This document shows, in pieces, positions 1 through 12,976 of a DNA stretch of 64,000 bases (position 1 is its first letter; every line of letters begins with the position of its first letter). Both the position numbers and the translations under genes were made by a program. The stretch lies in the NCBI RefSeq assembly GCF_023205015.1, contig NZ_CP096258.1, forward strand, positions 1 to 64,000, given 5' to 3'. The notes under the pieces are model-generated. The model saw only the letters and a list, made by a program, of their open reading frames with translations, searched no databases and was not told the DNA's origin. This DNA comes from Providencia rettgeri (lineage in GTDB: Bacteria > Pseudomonadota > Gammaproteobacteria > Enterobacterales > Enterobacteriaceae).

Positions 1-1391
1 GTGTCACTTTCGCTTTGGCAGCAATGTCTTGCCCGATTGCAGGATGAACTACCTGCCACAGAATTCAGTATGTGGATACGCCCTCTTCAAGCTGAATTAA
101 ACGACAATACACTGGCACTTTATGCCCCAAATCGTTTCGTTCTCGACTGGGTTAGAGACAAGTACATCAATAATATCAATGAATTATTGAATGACTTTTG
201 TGGAACTGACGCGCCTGCACTACACTTTGAGGTAGGCATAAACCGATTACAGTCGCACCGGCAGCAACACAAGCACGTACAGCTCAACAGGTACCTGCGT
301 TTGCCGTTCCGTCAGCCCCAATGAAACCGAGTTGGGACAATTCAGCCAAAGTACAACCCGATGTTGCTTATCGTTCTAATGTAAACCCTAAGCACACTTT
401 TGATAACTTTGTTGAAGGTAAATCGAACCAATTGGCTCGCGCAGCGGCGAGGCAAGTGGCAGAAAATCCAGGCGGTGCCTACAACCCATTATTTCTTTAT
501 GGTGGGACTGGTTTAGGTAAAACCCACTTACTACACGCTGTCGGCAATAGTATTATGCAGCATAAAGCCAACGCTCGCGTGGTTTATATGCATTCAGAAC
601 GTTTTGTTCAGGATATGGTCAAAGCTCTACAGAACAATGCAATTGAAGAATTTAAACGTTATTACCGTTCTGTTGATGCACTGCTTATTGACGATATCCA
701 GTTTTTTGCTAACAAAGAGCGCTCACAAGAAGAGTTTTTCCATACTTTTAATGCGCTACTTGAAGGTAATCAACAAATTATTTTGACCTCCGACCGTTAT
801 CCAAAAGAGATTAACGGTGTGGAGGATCGCTTAAAATCGCGTTTTGGCTGGGGCCTAACCGTTGCAATCGAACCACCAGAGTTAGAGACTCGAGTGGCGA
901 TTTTAATGAAAAAAGCAGATGAAAATGAGATCCAACTTCCGGGTGAAGTCGCCTTTTTCATCGCCAAACGCCTTCGCTCGAACGTTCGTGAGTTAGAAGG
1001 GGCGCTAAATCGCGTGATTGCCAACGCAAACTTCACTGGCCGAGCGATTACTATCGATTTTGTCAGAGAAGCACTGCGTGACTTATTAGCACTACAAGAA
1101 AAGCTGGTAACTATTGATAATATTCAAAAAACAGTTGCTGAATATTATAAAATTAAGGTAGCAGATTTACTGTCTAAACGCCGTTCCCGTTCTGTCGCAC
1201 GTCCGCGTCAAATGGCAATGGCTCTGGCAAAAGAGCTGACTAATCATAGTTTACCTGAAATCGGGGATGCCTTTGGCGGCCGTGACCATACCACGGTGTT
1301 ACATGCTTGTCGTAAAATTGAACAATTACGGGAAGAGAGCCATGACATCAAAGAAGATTTTTCTAATTTAATCAGAACATTATCATCTTAA
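1..1391 (+). pseudogene. dnaA: Chromosomal replication initiator DnaA, split by an apparent 1-bp frameshift
   Basis: DnaA is the AAA+ ATPase that melts oriC and loads the replicative helicase. The GTG start at base 1 opens a 107-residue frame carrying the N-terminal helicase/DiaA-interaction domain. This frame leaves the expected sequence near base 238 and stops at 322-324. The rest lies in another frame: Walker A ([11 protein letters not shown]), Walker B (LLIDDIQFF) and the DNA-binding domain IV with the signature [15 protein letters not shown]; the open frame has an ATG at 321. Adding one A in ggcataaaccg (238-240) restores one continuous frame of about 463 residues, the usual enterobacterial length. 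The break lies in the poorly conserved linker (domain II). Because dnaA is essential, an assembly or sequencing indel is the likeliest explanation, although a real lesion with internal initiation cannot be excluded from sequence. First gene of the dnaA-dnaN-recF-gyrB cluster. Confidence 0.93.
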
Positions 1392-1396
1392 TTGCT

Positions 1397-2497
1397 ATGA
1401 AATTTACAATAGAACGCGAGCAGTTATTAAAACCGTTACAACAGGTTAGTGGTCCTTTAGGTGGGCGTCCAACTCTGCCTATTTTAGGTAACCTTTTATT
1501 ACAGGTAAAAGAAGGCACCCTCCAACTCACTGGAACCGACCTTGAAATGGAGATGATGGCCAATGTTGCCCTAACTGGGGAGCATGAAATTGGCGCAACC
1601 ACCGTGCCCGCACGCAAGTTTTTTGATATCTGGCGTGGGTTACCAGAAGGTTCTGAAATTCATGTAGAGTTGAATGATGACAGACTACTCGTCCGTTCTG
1701 GGCGTAGTCGCTTCTCATTATCCACTTTACCCGCAGCTGACTTTCCAAACTTGGATGACTGGCAAAGCGAAGTGGAGTTTTCGCTTCCGCAATCAATACT
1801 GAAACGTTTAATTGAAGCGACTCAGTTTTCAATGGCACACCAAGATGTCCGTTATTACCTCAACGGCATGCTATTTGAAACCGAAGACCAAATGCTCAGA
1901 ACCGTTTCAACCGATGGGCACAGGCTTGCCGTCTGTGCAATGGATATTGGTCAATCGCTACCTTCTCATTCAGTGATAGTGCCTCGTAAAGGGGTAATCG
2001 AGCTAATGCGTTTGTTAGATGGTGGTGATACACCTCTACAGCTGCAAATTGGTAGTAATAATATTCGCGCTCACGTTGGGGATTTTATCTTTACCTCTAA
2101 ATTGGTTGATGGTCGTTTCCCTGATTATCGTCGCGTATTACCCAAAAACCCAGACAAAACCTTAGAAGCTCGCTGTGATTTACTCAAACAAGCTTTTTCT
2201 CGCGCCGCTATTTTATCGAATGAGAAATTCCGTGGTGTGCGCTTGTATTTCAGTGAAAACCAATTGCGCATTACGGCCAATAACCCAGAGCAAGAAGAAG
2301 CTGAAGAAATTGTTGATGTTAGCTACCAAGGTACTGAGATGGAAATTGGCTTTAACGTCAGCTACATCTTAGATGTCTTAAATGCGCTAAAAAGTGAAAA
2401 TGTGCAACTTCTGTTAACTGACGCAGTTTCCAGTGTGCAGATTGAAGACGCTGATAGTAAAGCAGCGGTGTATGTTGTCATGCCAATGCGTTTGTAA
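1397..2497 (+). CDS. dnaN: DNA polymerase III beta sliding clamp
   Basis: The ring-shaped processivity clamp that tethers polymerase III to DNA. The 366 residues are the standard enterobacterial length, with the usual start (MKFTIEREQLLKPLQQVSG) and the canonical C-terminus VVMPMRL that contributes to the clamp's peptide-binding pocket. Three tandem clamp domains of about 120 residues each are expected from the family and fit the length. It begins 5 bp after the dnaA stop and is followed 9 bp later by recF, so it is co-transcribed within the replication operon. Nothing in the sequence looks atypical. Confidence 0.97.
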   Translation: MKFTIEREQLLKPLQQVSGPLGGRPTLPILGNLLLQVKEGTLQLTGTDLEMEMMANVALTGEHEIGATTVPARKFFDIWRGLPEGSEIHVELNDDRLLVRSGRSRFSLSTLPAADFPNLDDWQSEVEFSLPQSILKRLIEATQFSMAHQDVRYYLNGMLFETEDQMLRTVSTDGHRLAVCAMDIGQSLPSHSVIVPRKGVIELMRLLDGGDTPLQLQIGSNNIRAHVGDFIFTSKLVDGRFPDYRRVLPKNPDKTLEARCDLLKQAFSRAAILSNEKFRGVRLYFSENQLRITANNPEQEEAEEIVDVSYQGTEMEIGFNVSYILDVLNALKSENVQLLLTDAVSSVQIEDADSKAAVYVVMPMRL

Positions 2498-2506
2498 TCG
2501 GTATTT

Positions 2507-3601
2507 ATGATCCTTTCGCGTTTATTGATCCGTGATTTTCGAAATATTGAAAGCGCGGATCTCTCCCTTGCTAATGGGTTCAATTTTTTAATTGGCCCCA
2601 ATGGGAGCGGTAAAACCAGTATACTGGAAGCCATATATACACTCGGTCATGGCCGTGCCTTTCGCAGCATTCAAGCGAACCGAGTTATTCGCCATGAGCA
2701 AGAACAATTTATTCTTCATGGTAAACTGAGCCATTTAGATAAACAGCGAAACGACCTTTCATTAGGCTTAAGCAAAAATCGCGAGGGTGACAGTAAAGTC
2801 CGAATAGACGGCACTGATGGCCATAAAATTGCAGAGCTAGCAAAATTATTGCCAATGCAACTGATTACCCCAGAAGGGTTTACCTTGCTAAATGGCGGCC
2901 CTAAATATCGACGTGCTTTTATTGATTGGGGCTGTTTTCACAATGACCCGCTGTTTTTTTCAGTGTGGTCAGATTTAAAACGGTTATTAAAGCAACGCAA
3001 TGCCGCTTTGCGACAAGTCACCCGTTATGAGCAAATTCGTCATTGGGACAAACAACTGGCACCGCTTTCCGAACAAATAAGCCAATGGCGTCATGACTAT
3101 ATTGCAGGTATTGCCGAAAATATTGAGCAAACTTGCCAACAATTTTTACCCGAATTTTCACTCTCGGTATCCTTCCAGCGTGGTTGGGATAAAGAAATTG
3201 ATTATTCAGAACAATTAGAGCGCCAATTTGAGCGTGATAGAGCACTAACCTATACCGCTTCAGGGCCACATAAAGCAGATTTGCGTATTCGAGCAAATGG
3301 AACTCCTGTTGAAGATATGCTTTCGCGGGGTCAATTGAAGCTGCTTATGTGTGCATTACGGTTAGCGCAGGGTGAGTTTTTCACCCATCAGAGCGGGCAA
3401 CAATGCCTGTATCTACTGGATGATTTTGCTTCTGAACTTGATGCCGGCCGTCGCCAATTACTGGCAACCCGTCTCAAAGCTACACAAGCACAAGTGTTTG
3501 TCAGTGCCATTACACCTGAGCAAGTTAATGATATGATAGATGCAAATAGCAAGATGTTTCGTGTAGAACATGGCAAAATAGAAGTTCAACCTCAGGAATA
3601 G
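2507..3601 (+). CDS. recF: DNA replication/repair ATPase RecF
   Basis: SMC-like ATPase of the RecFOR pathway that helps load RecA at single-strand gaps. Visible signatures are Walker A near residues 30-37 (GPNGSGKTS), the ABC-type signature around [17 protein letters not shown] and Walker B ([12 protein letters not shown]) near the C-terminus. The 364 residues match the family. The ATG at 2507 starts the conserved [15 protein letters not shown]. It sits between dnaN and gyrB, as in other enterobacteria, and probably shares their operon transcript. Confidence 0.96.
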   Translation: MILSRLLIRDFRNIESADLSLANGFNFLIGPNGSGKTSILEAIYTLGHGRAFRSIQANRVIRHEQEQFILHGKLSHLDKQRNDLSLGLSKNREGDSKVRIDGTDGHKIAELAKLLPMQLITPEGFTLLNGGPKYRRAFIDWGCFHNDPLFFSVWSDLKRLLKQRNAALRQVTRYEQIRHWDKQLAPLSEQISQWRHDYIAGIAENIEQTCQQFLPEFSLSVSFQRGWDKEIDYSEQLERQFERDRALTYTASGPHKADLRIRANGTPVEDMLSRGQLKLLMCALRLAQGEFFTHQSGQQCLYLLDDFASELDAGRRQLLATRLKATQAQVFVSAITPEQVNDMIDANSKMFRVEHGKIEVQPQE

Positions 3602-6034
<2,433 letters not shown>

Positions 6035-6059
6035 TTATTCGGCTAACTAAATAATATTT

Positions 6060-6095
6060 AATAACCCCATACGAAAGTTTGGGGTTATTTTTTTA
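6060..6095 (+). terminator. Rho-independent terminator after gyrB
   Basis: A 10-bp perfect stem (AATAACCCCA / TGGGGTTATT) closes a short loop and is followed by a run of T. It lies 25 bp past the gyrB stop and closes the replication operon. Confidence 0.9.
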
Positions 6096-6333
6096 TAAAT
6101 TTTTTGATCACTATTATCTTATTTCCACTCCTTAATTAAACCAGTAATAAAAAAATAAAAAAACAAAGCCCATCAATAGAGAACCACATCATAAAAAACA
6201 AAACAATTTAAAATAAAGTTTATTACTTTAATTAATAACGATTTTGTATTTTCAAAACTGTCATAAAAAATAAATATATTATAAATAAACTCCGCCAAAT
6301 GAAATTTTAACCAATAGCATCGGCGGGATTACA
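6096..6333. other. Very AT-rich intergenic region
   Basis: About 240 bp of strongly A/T-biased sequence separates gyrB from the autotransporter gene. No open frame or RNA gene is evident. It probably holds the promoter of the downstream gene. The base composition is of the type that H-NS silences in enterobacteria, but that is inference only. Confidence 0.5.
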
Positions 6334-9231
6334 ATGAGAAAAACCTGTATATCAGCATCAATAACTTTATTACCATTCATATTCACAAGTACTCTAATAG
6401 CAAAAAATCATATTATAGAATTAGAGAAAAATATTATCGATACAAGAAATGTATGGCTTGAAGATATAAAACACAATGTTATTAATAATACCCCTAAAGA
6501 AGGCAGCGAAGTTGCTGAGCAAGATAGGCTTATTAGCAATGAATACATCAATATCACGGGTGAAAGAAAAAATTTAGCACTCGCAGATAAATCCCAAAGC
6601 TCAGATTATTTATTTAATAGTTATCAAACGATACTGTTTGGCGAACAGGATATTAATATAAAAGACCATAAACAATATAAAGAAATCCGTTCGTTACATG
6701 ATACAAGCACTCGTGCCTATGATGAAAAAAAACAACGTACTAGGTCAATTGATTTTATTCTAAAAGACCATTTTAAGCGTGGTCGTCCTTACCAAGTATT
6801 GGATGACGAAGGTCATTATATTGCAGGTTATTCACATATACAGGGCTCATCTTACCCTAGCGGCCATACATGGAATGGTTTTAAACAAGCGGCAGTATTG
6901 GCGATGATTTTCCCTGAAAAAGGCAGTGAAACGTTCAACCGAGCGATTGAATACGGTGAAAGCCGCGTGATTGTTGGTGCACACTTCGCTACCGATACCA
7001 TCGCTTCTCGTGTCGGTAATTATTATTTATTATCACAGCTGCTATCCGATGAAAAAAACAGCAAATTCATTGTTGAGTCGGCTAAAAATATTCGTACAGA
7101 TATTTCATCGTCATGTTCAAATAACAGTCAAAATTGCCTAACCGTATCTAACCCTATAACCAATGACCATATTGGTTACTATGGAAAAAAAGAAACGCAA
7201 AAGATATCTATGATCGAGCCTAAAAATATATCTAAAACAGCGGGTTATTTACTTCGATTACGCTTCCCATACTTGAATAAAACACAGTGGAACAATATTT
7301 TAGCCAGCACTGCGTATCCAAGCCAATCAATTGCGGGTTGGAATATCAAAGAAAATGATCCAAATAGCTATTGGGGGTTAATTAACTTACCTGCGGCTCA
7401 TCATGGCCCCTCCTATTTATATGAAAACTTTATCGTCAATCAAGACGTTAATGACTTTGATATTGCCAATGTCGGTAAGCTAGATGAATGGAAAAATAAT
7501 ATTCAAGGTACGGGAAAGTTAACGAAACAAGGCCTAGGGACATTAGTATTATCTGGCAACAATACCTTCGCAGGCTTTACAGTAAACCAAGGCCATTTAG
7601 TCTTAACGGGTGAGAATAAATACTCGCAAAAATCCCATATAAATGGCGGAACGGTTACCCTTAAAAAACACTTAGATTCCGCAGTTGATGTCCAGAAAGG
7701 AACGTTAGTCTTAGATGACGGAAAAATCGGTGCTTCGGTGAATATTAACCACCACGGTTTACTGACGGGTAATGGGAGCATTCGACAATTAACCGCCAAC
7801 CAAGGTGCAGTTGTTGCACCCGGTCACTCAATTGGCACAATTAACATCATTGATTCCGTAACTTTTGCCCCCAACAGCCATTATTTGGTTGAAATCAATT
7901 CAGCAGGTAAAAATGATAAAGTCATCAGCCAAGGCTCAGCTTCATTAAAGGGTGGTACCGTCAGTGTCACGCTTGAAAATCAAAATAACCCGCTTTCTAA
8001 GCAAGATATCAACCAGTTATTTGATACACAATATACGATATTAAGCGCTCAAAAGGGGGTTGATGGCCAATTTGATGCTGTTGTGCCTAATTACCAGTTT
8101 ATTGGAACGACACTAAATTACACCCCCAAAGAGGTTACACTTAAGGTAGGGCGCAATAACACTGCATTTTCCAGTGCAGCTGCAACGCAAAACCAAACCG
8201 CTGTGGCTAACGCTATTGAAACGCTTCCTACGCACCATGCTCTCTATAACCAAACGTTAAAAAGCCAAACAAAACAACAAGCTCAAGCGATATTTCGCAA
8301 TGTCACCGGGCAAATATACGCGGACCTATTATCCAATCAAATAAATAATAGCCGTCAGATTAAAGAAACAGTACTTGAACAAGCTCGCTTGTCTGGATCA
8401 TGGGGTAGCGAAAGCAAAGGCAATGTATGGGTCAAAATGCTCTATGATTGGGATAAAACGACTGGCGATAACAATGCCACTGGGTATAAGTCATCAAATT
8501 ATGGTCTATTGCTTGGGGCAAATCGACGTTTTATTAACGAAAAAATGACATTAGGTATCGCCGCAGGTTTTAGCCAAAGTGACTTATCTAACCACTTTGA
8601 CCACGCTAACAGTAATAACTACCATGCCGCCATTTATGGTAGCGCTTTATGGCAACCTATCGCGGTTCGTGCAGGGCTCGGTCACACTTCACATCTCATT
8701 CATACCGAACGCTCAATCAGTGATGGCACAAGTCACTCAGCGAGCTATTATACCAACACACATCAAGCTTTTATGGAGCTGGCCTATCCAATTAACTCAA
8801 ATGGGATAAATATTGAGCCATTCACCAATCTCACTTATATCAGCGCAATGAATCATGCTATTAATGAAAACATCAACAACACATCACTACAGGCACGTAA
8901 ACAGCGCATCAATACGATGTTATCTACCCTTGGGCTACGCCTTGATAACCAATGGAAATTGAGTAAAACATCCAATATCGGTTTACACGGTGAGCTTAAC
9001 TGGCAATATCAATACGGGAATTTAAATAGAGGACTAAAATTGAATTTTACCGATACCCCGAGCTCATTTACAACGCATAGTGTTCCTGCATCACGCCATG
9101 GTGTCGCATTAAAAATCGGTACTGATATCAATATAAAAGAAAATACTAAGCTATCAATTAATTATAATAAATTTTTATCAAAAAATTATCACGATAACAA
9201 TATTGATGCCAAAATTGCGGTAACTTTCTAA
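6334..9231 (+). CDS. Autotransporter with an N-terminal PAP2-type acid phosphatase domain
   Basis: A 965-residue surface/secreted protein. Residues 1-24 look like a Sec signal peptide. Residues about 120-240 carry the three-part class A acid phosphatase signature: K144-x6-R151-P152, then P175-S-G-H178, then S210-R-x5-H217-x3-D221. So phosphatase catalytic residues are present, with H178 and H217 in the expected positions. Residues about 390-560 contain autotransporter-associated beta-helix repeats (GLGTLVLSGNNTF, GTLVLDDGK). The last 270 residues or so form an autotransporter beta-barrel ending in Phe. A 12-stranded barrel is the family expectation; the strands were not counted. The inferred role is a phosphatase displayed on or released from the outer membrane. 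ATG follows a GGGA ribosome binding site. No partner gene is adjacent. Confidence 0.88.
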   Translation: MRKTCISASITLLPFIFTSTLIAKNHIIELEKNIIDTRNVWLEDIKHNVINNTPKEGSEVAEQDRLISNEYINITGERKNLALADKSQSSDYLFNSYQTILFGEQDINIKDHKQYKEIRSLHDTSTRAYDEKKQRTRSIDFILKDHFKRGRPYQVLDDEGHYIAGYSHIQGSSYPSGHTWNGFKQAAVLAMIFPEKGSETFNRAIEYGESRVIVGAHFATDTIASRVGNYYLLSQLLSDEKNSKFIVESAKNIRTDISSSCSNNSQNCLTVSNPITNDHIGYYGKKETQKISMIEPKNISKTAGYLLRLRFPYLNKTQWNNILASTAYPSQSIAGWNIKENDPNSYWGLINLPAAHHGPSYLYENFIVNQDVNDFDIANVGKLDEWKNNIQGTGKLTKQGLGTLVLSGNNTFAGFTVNQGHLVLTGENKYSQKSHINGGTVTLKKHLDSAVDVQKGTLVLDDGKIGASVNINHHGLLTGNGSIRQLTANQGAVVAPGHSIGTINIIDSVTFAPNSHYLVEINSAGKNDKVISQGSASLKGGTVSVTLENQNNPLSKQDINQLFDTQYTILSAQKGVDGQFDAVVPNYQFIGTTLNYTPKEVTLKVGRNNTAFSSAAATQNQTAVANAIETLPTHHALYNQTLKSQTKQQAQAIFRNVTGQIYADLLSNQINNSRQIKETVLEQARLSGSWGSESKGNVWVKMLYDWDKTTGDNNATGYKSSNYGLLLGANRRFINEKMTLGIAAGFSQSDLSNHFDHANSNNYHAAIYGSALWQPIAVRAGLGHTSHLIHTERSISDGTSHSASYYTNTHQAFMELAYPINSNGINIEPFTNLTYISAMNHAINENINNTSLQARKQRINTMLSTLGLRLDNQWKLSKTSNIGLHGELNWQYQYGNLNRGLKLNFTDTPSSFTTHSVPASRHGVALKIGTDINIKENTKLSINYNKFLSKNYHDNNIDAKIAVTF

Positions 9232-9440
9232 CTCAATACTTTACCTCCCCTCGCAACTTGTGGGGGGCAGGTCATGACTAAACCTAACGCTCTTTTACAG
9301 TTTTTTACGCCATTATTTTGATTACCTTACCTTTTTTTATGTTATAAACGAACAATGTCTTAAGTTAATTAGATGTTAACTTATTATTTTAAATTGCCTC
9401 TATAACCTCAGGTAAGGTCAAAAATACGTAAAATAACACT
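9232..9440. other. Intergenic region with an imperfect G/C hairpin
   Basis: Just after the autotransporter stop, CCTCCCC and GGGGGG runs can pair around CGCAACTTGT (9244-9268), but no T-run follows. It may serve as a weak terminator. The rest is AT-rich and probably carries the promoter of the next gene. Confidence 0.4.
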
Positions 9441-11024
9441 ATGATACGCCAAATTATTATTTCAATTTATGCATTATTGATATCTATCACCCCTGTATTT
9501 TTCAGTGGAGATGTTAGCATTATCGCTGATATGGCCATCGTAATTTCAGGAGCACTGATAATACTGTTGTGTGCAGGTATTTATCGTTTTTTGCTTGGCA
9601 AAATTTTCACGGTGTTTGTTTCACTCCTGTGGGCTCTCAATTTATCTGTTTCATTCTTCTTTTATCAAAAACACGATATCCGCTTTTCTTCTTCGATTGC
9701 AGAAACTTTTATCAATACCAATAGCAGTGAAACTGTAGGAATGCTTTCCTATAACATTGGTTATGTTATTTTTTATTTATTTGTTTTTTCTGCTTATTTA
9801 GCATGTATTCATCAATGTGCAAAATACATGAATCGTCGTATAACAACGACAAGTATGGCTCTACTTTGTGGCTATCTATTAGCTATTCCAACCTATTACG
9901 CCTCATTACTAAGCAAGCCTGATAGCGCGTTATTGATCACAGAAAAATACTTCTTAAATACCCCTTTCTACAATGCGGCAGCTTTAGTCAAAAATTTATA
10001 TGAAAACAGAGGCATAAAAAAAATATCATCACAAAAGGTCGCATTTAACTACCAGAAAAAAGCGTCTGAAACTGAAATCTATGTGCTTGTCATTGGTGAG
10101 TCATTACGCCGTGACCATATGAGTTTTTATGGCTATCAATATGATACAACGCCCAATTTAAATCAGCGAAAATCACAAATATTGGCGTTTCAACAAGCCT
10201 ATTCCCCTGCACCGGTGACTATCTTGTCAGTCCCTATTTCACTGTCCAATATTCGTTTTGAGCAAATGCAGGAGAAATCACACTATTCCGACAATATCAT
10301 TTCATTAGCCAATCATGCGGGCTTTAAAACCTATTGGGTCAGCAACCAGGGAAAAACCAATAAACGTACCAGTATCATTTCTGCTATTGCTTCTATGTCA
10401 CAAAAGAAAACGTGGAACGAATTTGTCGGCTACGATGAAGAGCTGCAAGATGACTTCAATAACGCGATCAATGACCCTACTGATAAGAAAAAACTCATTG
10501 TGTTACATACTTATGGTAGCCATGAACCTGCTTGTAACCGCTTCCCTGAAACTGAACTAAAAACATTTAGTGGCCAAGAAGATGACGATTGCTACGACAG
10601 TTCCGTCGCTTATACCGACAAATTTATCGAAAACCTAATACAACAACTCGAAGGGAAACCTGCGACTTTGATGTACTATTCAGACCATGCGTTGCAGCGC
10701 TTAGACAGCGATAACAATATTCACTACCACCATGGTGTTAACAACCCAAGAAAAGAAGCCTATGAAATTCCTTTGCTGATTTGGTACAGCGAAAGCGCCA
10801 GTAAACCAAACATCAAACCAGTAAACTTGCAGTCACCTTATTCTACAGCGAATAATTATTGGCTAATCAGTGATTGGCTTAATATACAACAAGGTGTACA
10901 GCAAGCTTGCTTATCACCTTTACGTGAGTGTTATCAACCCAATAAAAATATTCAGGTCATTGATGGCAATCGAAATATTTTATCCATTAGCCAATTACCT
11001 TCTGAAACGATAGATCCACAATAA
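9441..11024 (+). CDS. Inner-membrane phosphoethanolamine transferase-like protein (sulfatase fold)
   Basis: A 527-residue protein resembling the EptA/EptB/CptA group, which moves phosphoethanolamine from phospholipid onto lipopolysaccharide or related glycans. The first 180 residues or so are hydrophobic, with about four to five membrane helices. From about residue 215 a periplasmic sulfatase-like domain begins: VIGESLRRDH with metal ligand E220, the probable nucleophile T260 in APVTILSVP, and the C-terminal metal motif YYSDHAL. The alignment is by motif only, so the acceptor (lipid A, Kdo, heptose or another glycan) cannot be assigned, and I give no gene symbol. It stands alone with its own AT-rich upstream region. 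Such genes can influence cationic peptide and polymyxin susceptibility, but that is not shown here. Confidence 0.8.
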   Translation: MIRQIIISIYALLISITPVFFSGDVSIIADMAIVISGALIILLCAGIYRFLLGKIFTVFVSLLWALNLSVSFFFYQKHDIRFSSSIAETFINTNSSETVGMLSYNIGYVIFYLFVFSAYLACIHQCAKYMNRRITTTSMALLCGYLLAIPTYYASLLSKPDSALLITEKYFLNTPFYNAAALVKNLYENRGIKKISSQKVAFNYQKKASETEIYVLVIGESLRRDHMSFYGYQYDTTPNLNQRKSQILAFQQAYSPAPVTILSVPISLSNIRFEQMQEKSHYSDNIISLANHAGFKTYWVSNQGKTNKRTSIISAIASMSQKKTWNEFVGYDEELQDDFNNAINDPTDKKKLIVLHTYGSHEPACNRFPETELKTFSGQEDDDCYDSSVAYTDKFIENLIQQLEGKPATLMYYSDHALQRLDSDNNIHYHHGVNNPRKEAYEIPLLIWYSESASKPNIKPVNLQSPYSTANNYWLISDWLNIQQGVQQACLSPLRECYQPNKNIQVIDGNRNILSISQLPSETIDPQ

Positions 11025-11114
11025 AACAGACCTACAATAAAACTCGATATTTTGGCAATATTTGCTCATAGTTAACAAATATGAATCCAATACACTTATC
11101 GAGTCGAGGCCTGA

Positions 11115-11462
11115 ATGTTCGATTTAGTTTTTTTACGTGAATTACTGGTGTCTAGTGTTCACGTGCTTCAATTACTGTTAGAAGCAATTTCAGTTATCTG
11201 CGTAGTGATTGGGTTAATCAAGACCCTGATCGTGTGGATGAGAACCCAAAAAACACGAATGGCTCGCTATTGTTTTGGTGATTGGCTAGCCACTGCGTTA
11301 GAGTTCCAATTAGCCGCTGATATCTTAGCCACAACCGTTGACCCAGATTTAGATAGCCTCATTAAACTCGGTATTATTGCTGTGATCCGAACGTTCTTGA
11401 ACTATTTCTTAGCAAAAGAGTTAGAACACCAGCCGCCGCAGAATGAACCGGCTCGTCACTAA
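11115..11462 (+). CDS. DUF1622 family inner-membrane protein
   Basis: A 115-residue protein with three hydrophobic stretches (about residues 15-40, 52-72 and 83-100) and the conserved arrangement of the DUF1622 family, including GDWLATALEFQLAADIL and KLGIIAVIRTFLNYFL. The function of the family is unknown. It is convergent with asd, with a shared hairpin between them. The upstream gap is 90 bp, so it is probably separately transcribed. Confidence 0.8.
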   Translation: MFDLVFLRELLVSSVHVLQLLLEAISVICVVIGLIKTLIVWMRTQKTRMARYCFGDWLATALEFQLAADILATTVDPDLDSLIKLGIIAVIRTFLNYFLAKELEHQPPQNEPARH

Positions 11463-11471
11463 TTTAGGTAC

Positions 11472-11500
11472 AAAAAAACCTGCATATTAAATTATGCAGG
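11472..11500 (-). terminator. Terminator for asd, between convergent genes
   Basis: The inverted repeat CCTGCATA / TATGCAGG around TTAAAT is preceded on the plus strand by seven A residues. Read on the minus strand it is a hairpin followed by a T-run, which fits the end of asd. It may also slow readthrough from the DUF1622 gene. Confidence 0.85.
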
Positions 11501-11532
11501 CTTATCGAATACGACTTATTGCGGTGCCGCGC

Positions 11533-12639
11533 TTATAATAAAATTCTTAACATACGACGAAGAGGCTCAGCGGCGCCCCACAGCAATTGGTCACCAACCG
11601 TAAAGGCGGATAAGTATTCAGGGCCCATATTCAGTTTACGCAAGCGACCAACAGGGGTGCTAAGCGTGCCAGTGACAGCCGCTGGAGTTAACTCACGCAT
11701 AGTGATTTCGCGGTCATTAGGAACCACTTTCACCCAATCATTATGTGAGGCAAGCAATTGCTCAACTTCATTCAACGGAATATCTTTTTTCAGTTTCAAT
11801 GTGAAAGCTTGGCTATGGCAGCGCAGCGCACCCACACGGACACACAGCCCATCAACTGGAATAATATTACTGCCCGTTTCCAAAATTTTGTTGGTTTCTG
11901 CTTGGCCCTTCCACTCTTCGCGGCTTTGGCCATTTTCTAACGCTTTATCAATCCATGGGATCAGGCTACCCGCTAATGGTACGCCGAATGCATCCGTTGG
12001 CATTGTGCCACTGCGAGTGAAATCTGTGACTTTTTTCTCGATATCTAAAATAGCGGAGGCCGGGTCTTGGAGTTCTTTAGCCACTTGCGTGTGCAAAGAC
12101 CCCATTTGTGCCAGAAGCTCGCGCATATTGCGTGCCCCAGCCCCTGAAGCAGCTTGATACGTTGCCACAGATGCCCATTCCACTAAATTATTAGTGAACA
12201 ACCCACCTAAAGACATTAACATTAAACTTACCGTACAATTCCCACCGACAAAGGTCTTAATGCCTTTATTTAAGCCGTCTTGGATATGTTGGTTATTCAC
12301 GGGATCAAGAATAATAATCGCATCATCTTTCATGCGTAATGAAGACGCAGCATCAATCCAGTAGCCATTCCAGCCAGACTCACGCAGTTTAGGATAAACT
12401 TCATTCGTGTAGTCGCCGCCTTGGCAGCTAATAATAATATCCAATGCTTTTAGTGCATCGATATCAAAAGCATCCTGTAAAACGCTACGATGGCCACCAT
12501 AAACCGGCGCTTCTGCACCCTGTTGTGATGTGGTAAAGAAAACAGGACGGATCGCATCAAAATCACGTTCTTCAACCATTCTCTGCATCAATACTGAGCC
12601 GACCATTCCACGCCAGCCAACAAACCCTACATTTTTCAT
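11533..12639 (-). CDS. asd: Aspartate-semialdehyde dehydrogenase
   Basis: Catalyses the NADPH-dependent reduction of aspartyl phosphate to aspartate semialdehyde, the branch-point intermediate for lysine, diaminopimelate, threonine and methionine. The 368 residues match the enterobacterial enzyme. The N-terminal NADP fold begins [12 protein letters not shown]. The catalytic cysteine lies in [13 protein letters not shown]. The substrate-binding motif [16 protein letters not shown] and the C-terminus [14 protein letters not shown] are also present. It is monocistronic between a hairpin terminator and an AT-rich upstream region. Confidence 0.97.
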   Translation of the reverse strand: MKNVGFVGWRGMVGSVLMQRMVEERDFDAIRPVFFTTSQQGAEAPVYGGHRSVLQDAFDIDALKALDIIISCQGGDYTNEVYPKLRESGWNGYWIDAASSLRMKDDAIIILDPVNNQHIQDGLNKGIKTFVGGNCTVSLMLMSLGGLFTNNLVEWASVATYQAASGAGARNMRELLAQMGSLHTQVAKELQDPASAILDIEKKVTDFTRSGTMPTDAFGVPLAGSLIPWIDKALENGQSREEWKGQAETNKILETGSNIIPVDGLCVRVGALRCHSQAFTLKLKKDIPLNEVEQLLASHNDWVKVVPNDREITMRELTPAAVTGTLSTPVGRLRKLNMGPEYLSAFTVGDQLLWGAAEPLRRMLRILL

Positions 12640-12878
12640 TTTTTACTCACCCTGTTCGTTTGAATTTTAACCAAAAAATTTCTAGTTTCGACCCCTCAAA
12701 GTAAATACCGTCATTGTTGTCATTCATTCAGTATCCACAAAAATTGAAGCTAGAAATTTTTCGGATGTATTAAACCTGACAAAATATGCATCTATGTGCA
12801 AGTGAATTTCATCACTAATAATAAGAAGATTAGTAATCATGCTAATGATCGAGGGAATCAGTGGACAAAAAAAACAAA
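12640..12878. other. Upstream region of asd
   Basis: Noncoding sequence between asd and the L36B terminator, presumably holding the asd promoter and leader. A 66-codon minus-strand frame crosses it but overlaps a transcription terminator and resembles no protein I know. No further feature could be supported. Confidence 0.45.
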
Positions 12879-12918
12879 TAAAAAAAGCCACGGCAGAGAG
12901 CAATAATCTGCAATGGCT
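12879..12918 (-). terminator. Rho-independent terminator of the L31B-L36B operon
   Basis: On the minus strand the arms AGCCA and GCAGA, with a 2-nt internal loop, pair with TCTGC and TGGCT and are followed by a run of seven T. It lies about 60 bp downstream of the rpmJ2 stop. Confidence 0.8.
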
Positions 12919-12976
12919 AAGCAAATAAAATATAAAGCGATACAGGAAATTTTATAATTATATTTAAATTCAATAG

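Noticed and set aside
11519..12157. 212-codon plus-strand frame opposite asd
   Set aside because: Fully antisense to the well-conserved asd gene; a shadow frame of its codon usage.
12724..12924. 66-codon minus-strand frame upstream of asd
   Set aside because: It overlaps the terminator hairpin of the L36B operon, has no ribosome binding site and resembles no protein.
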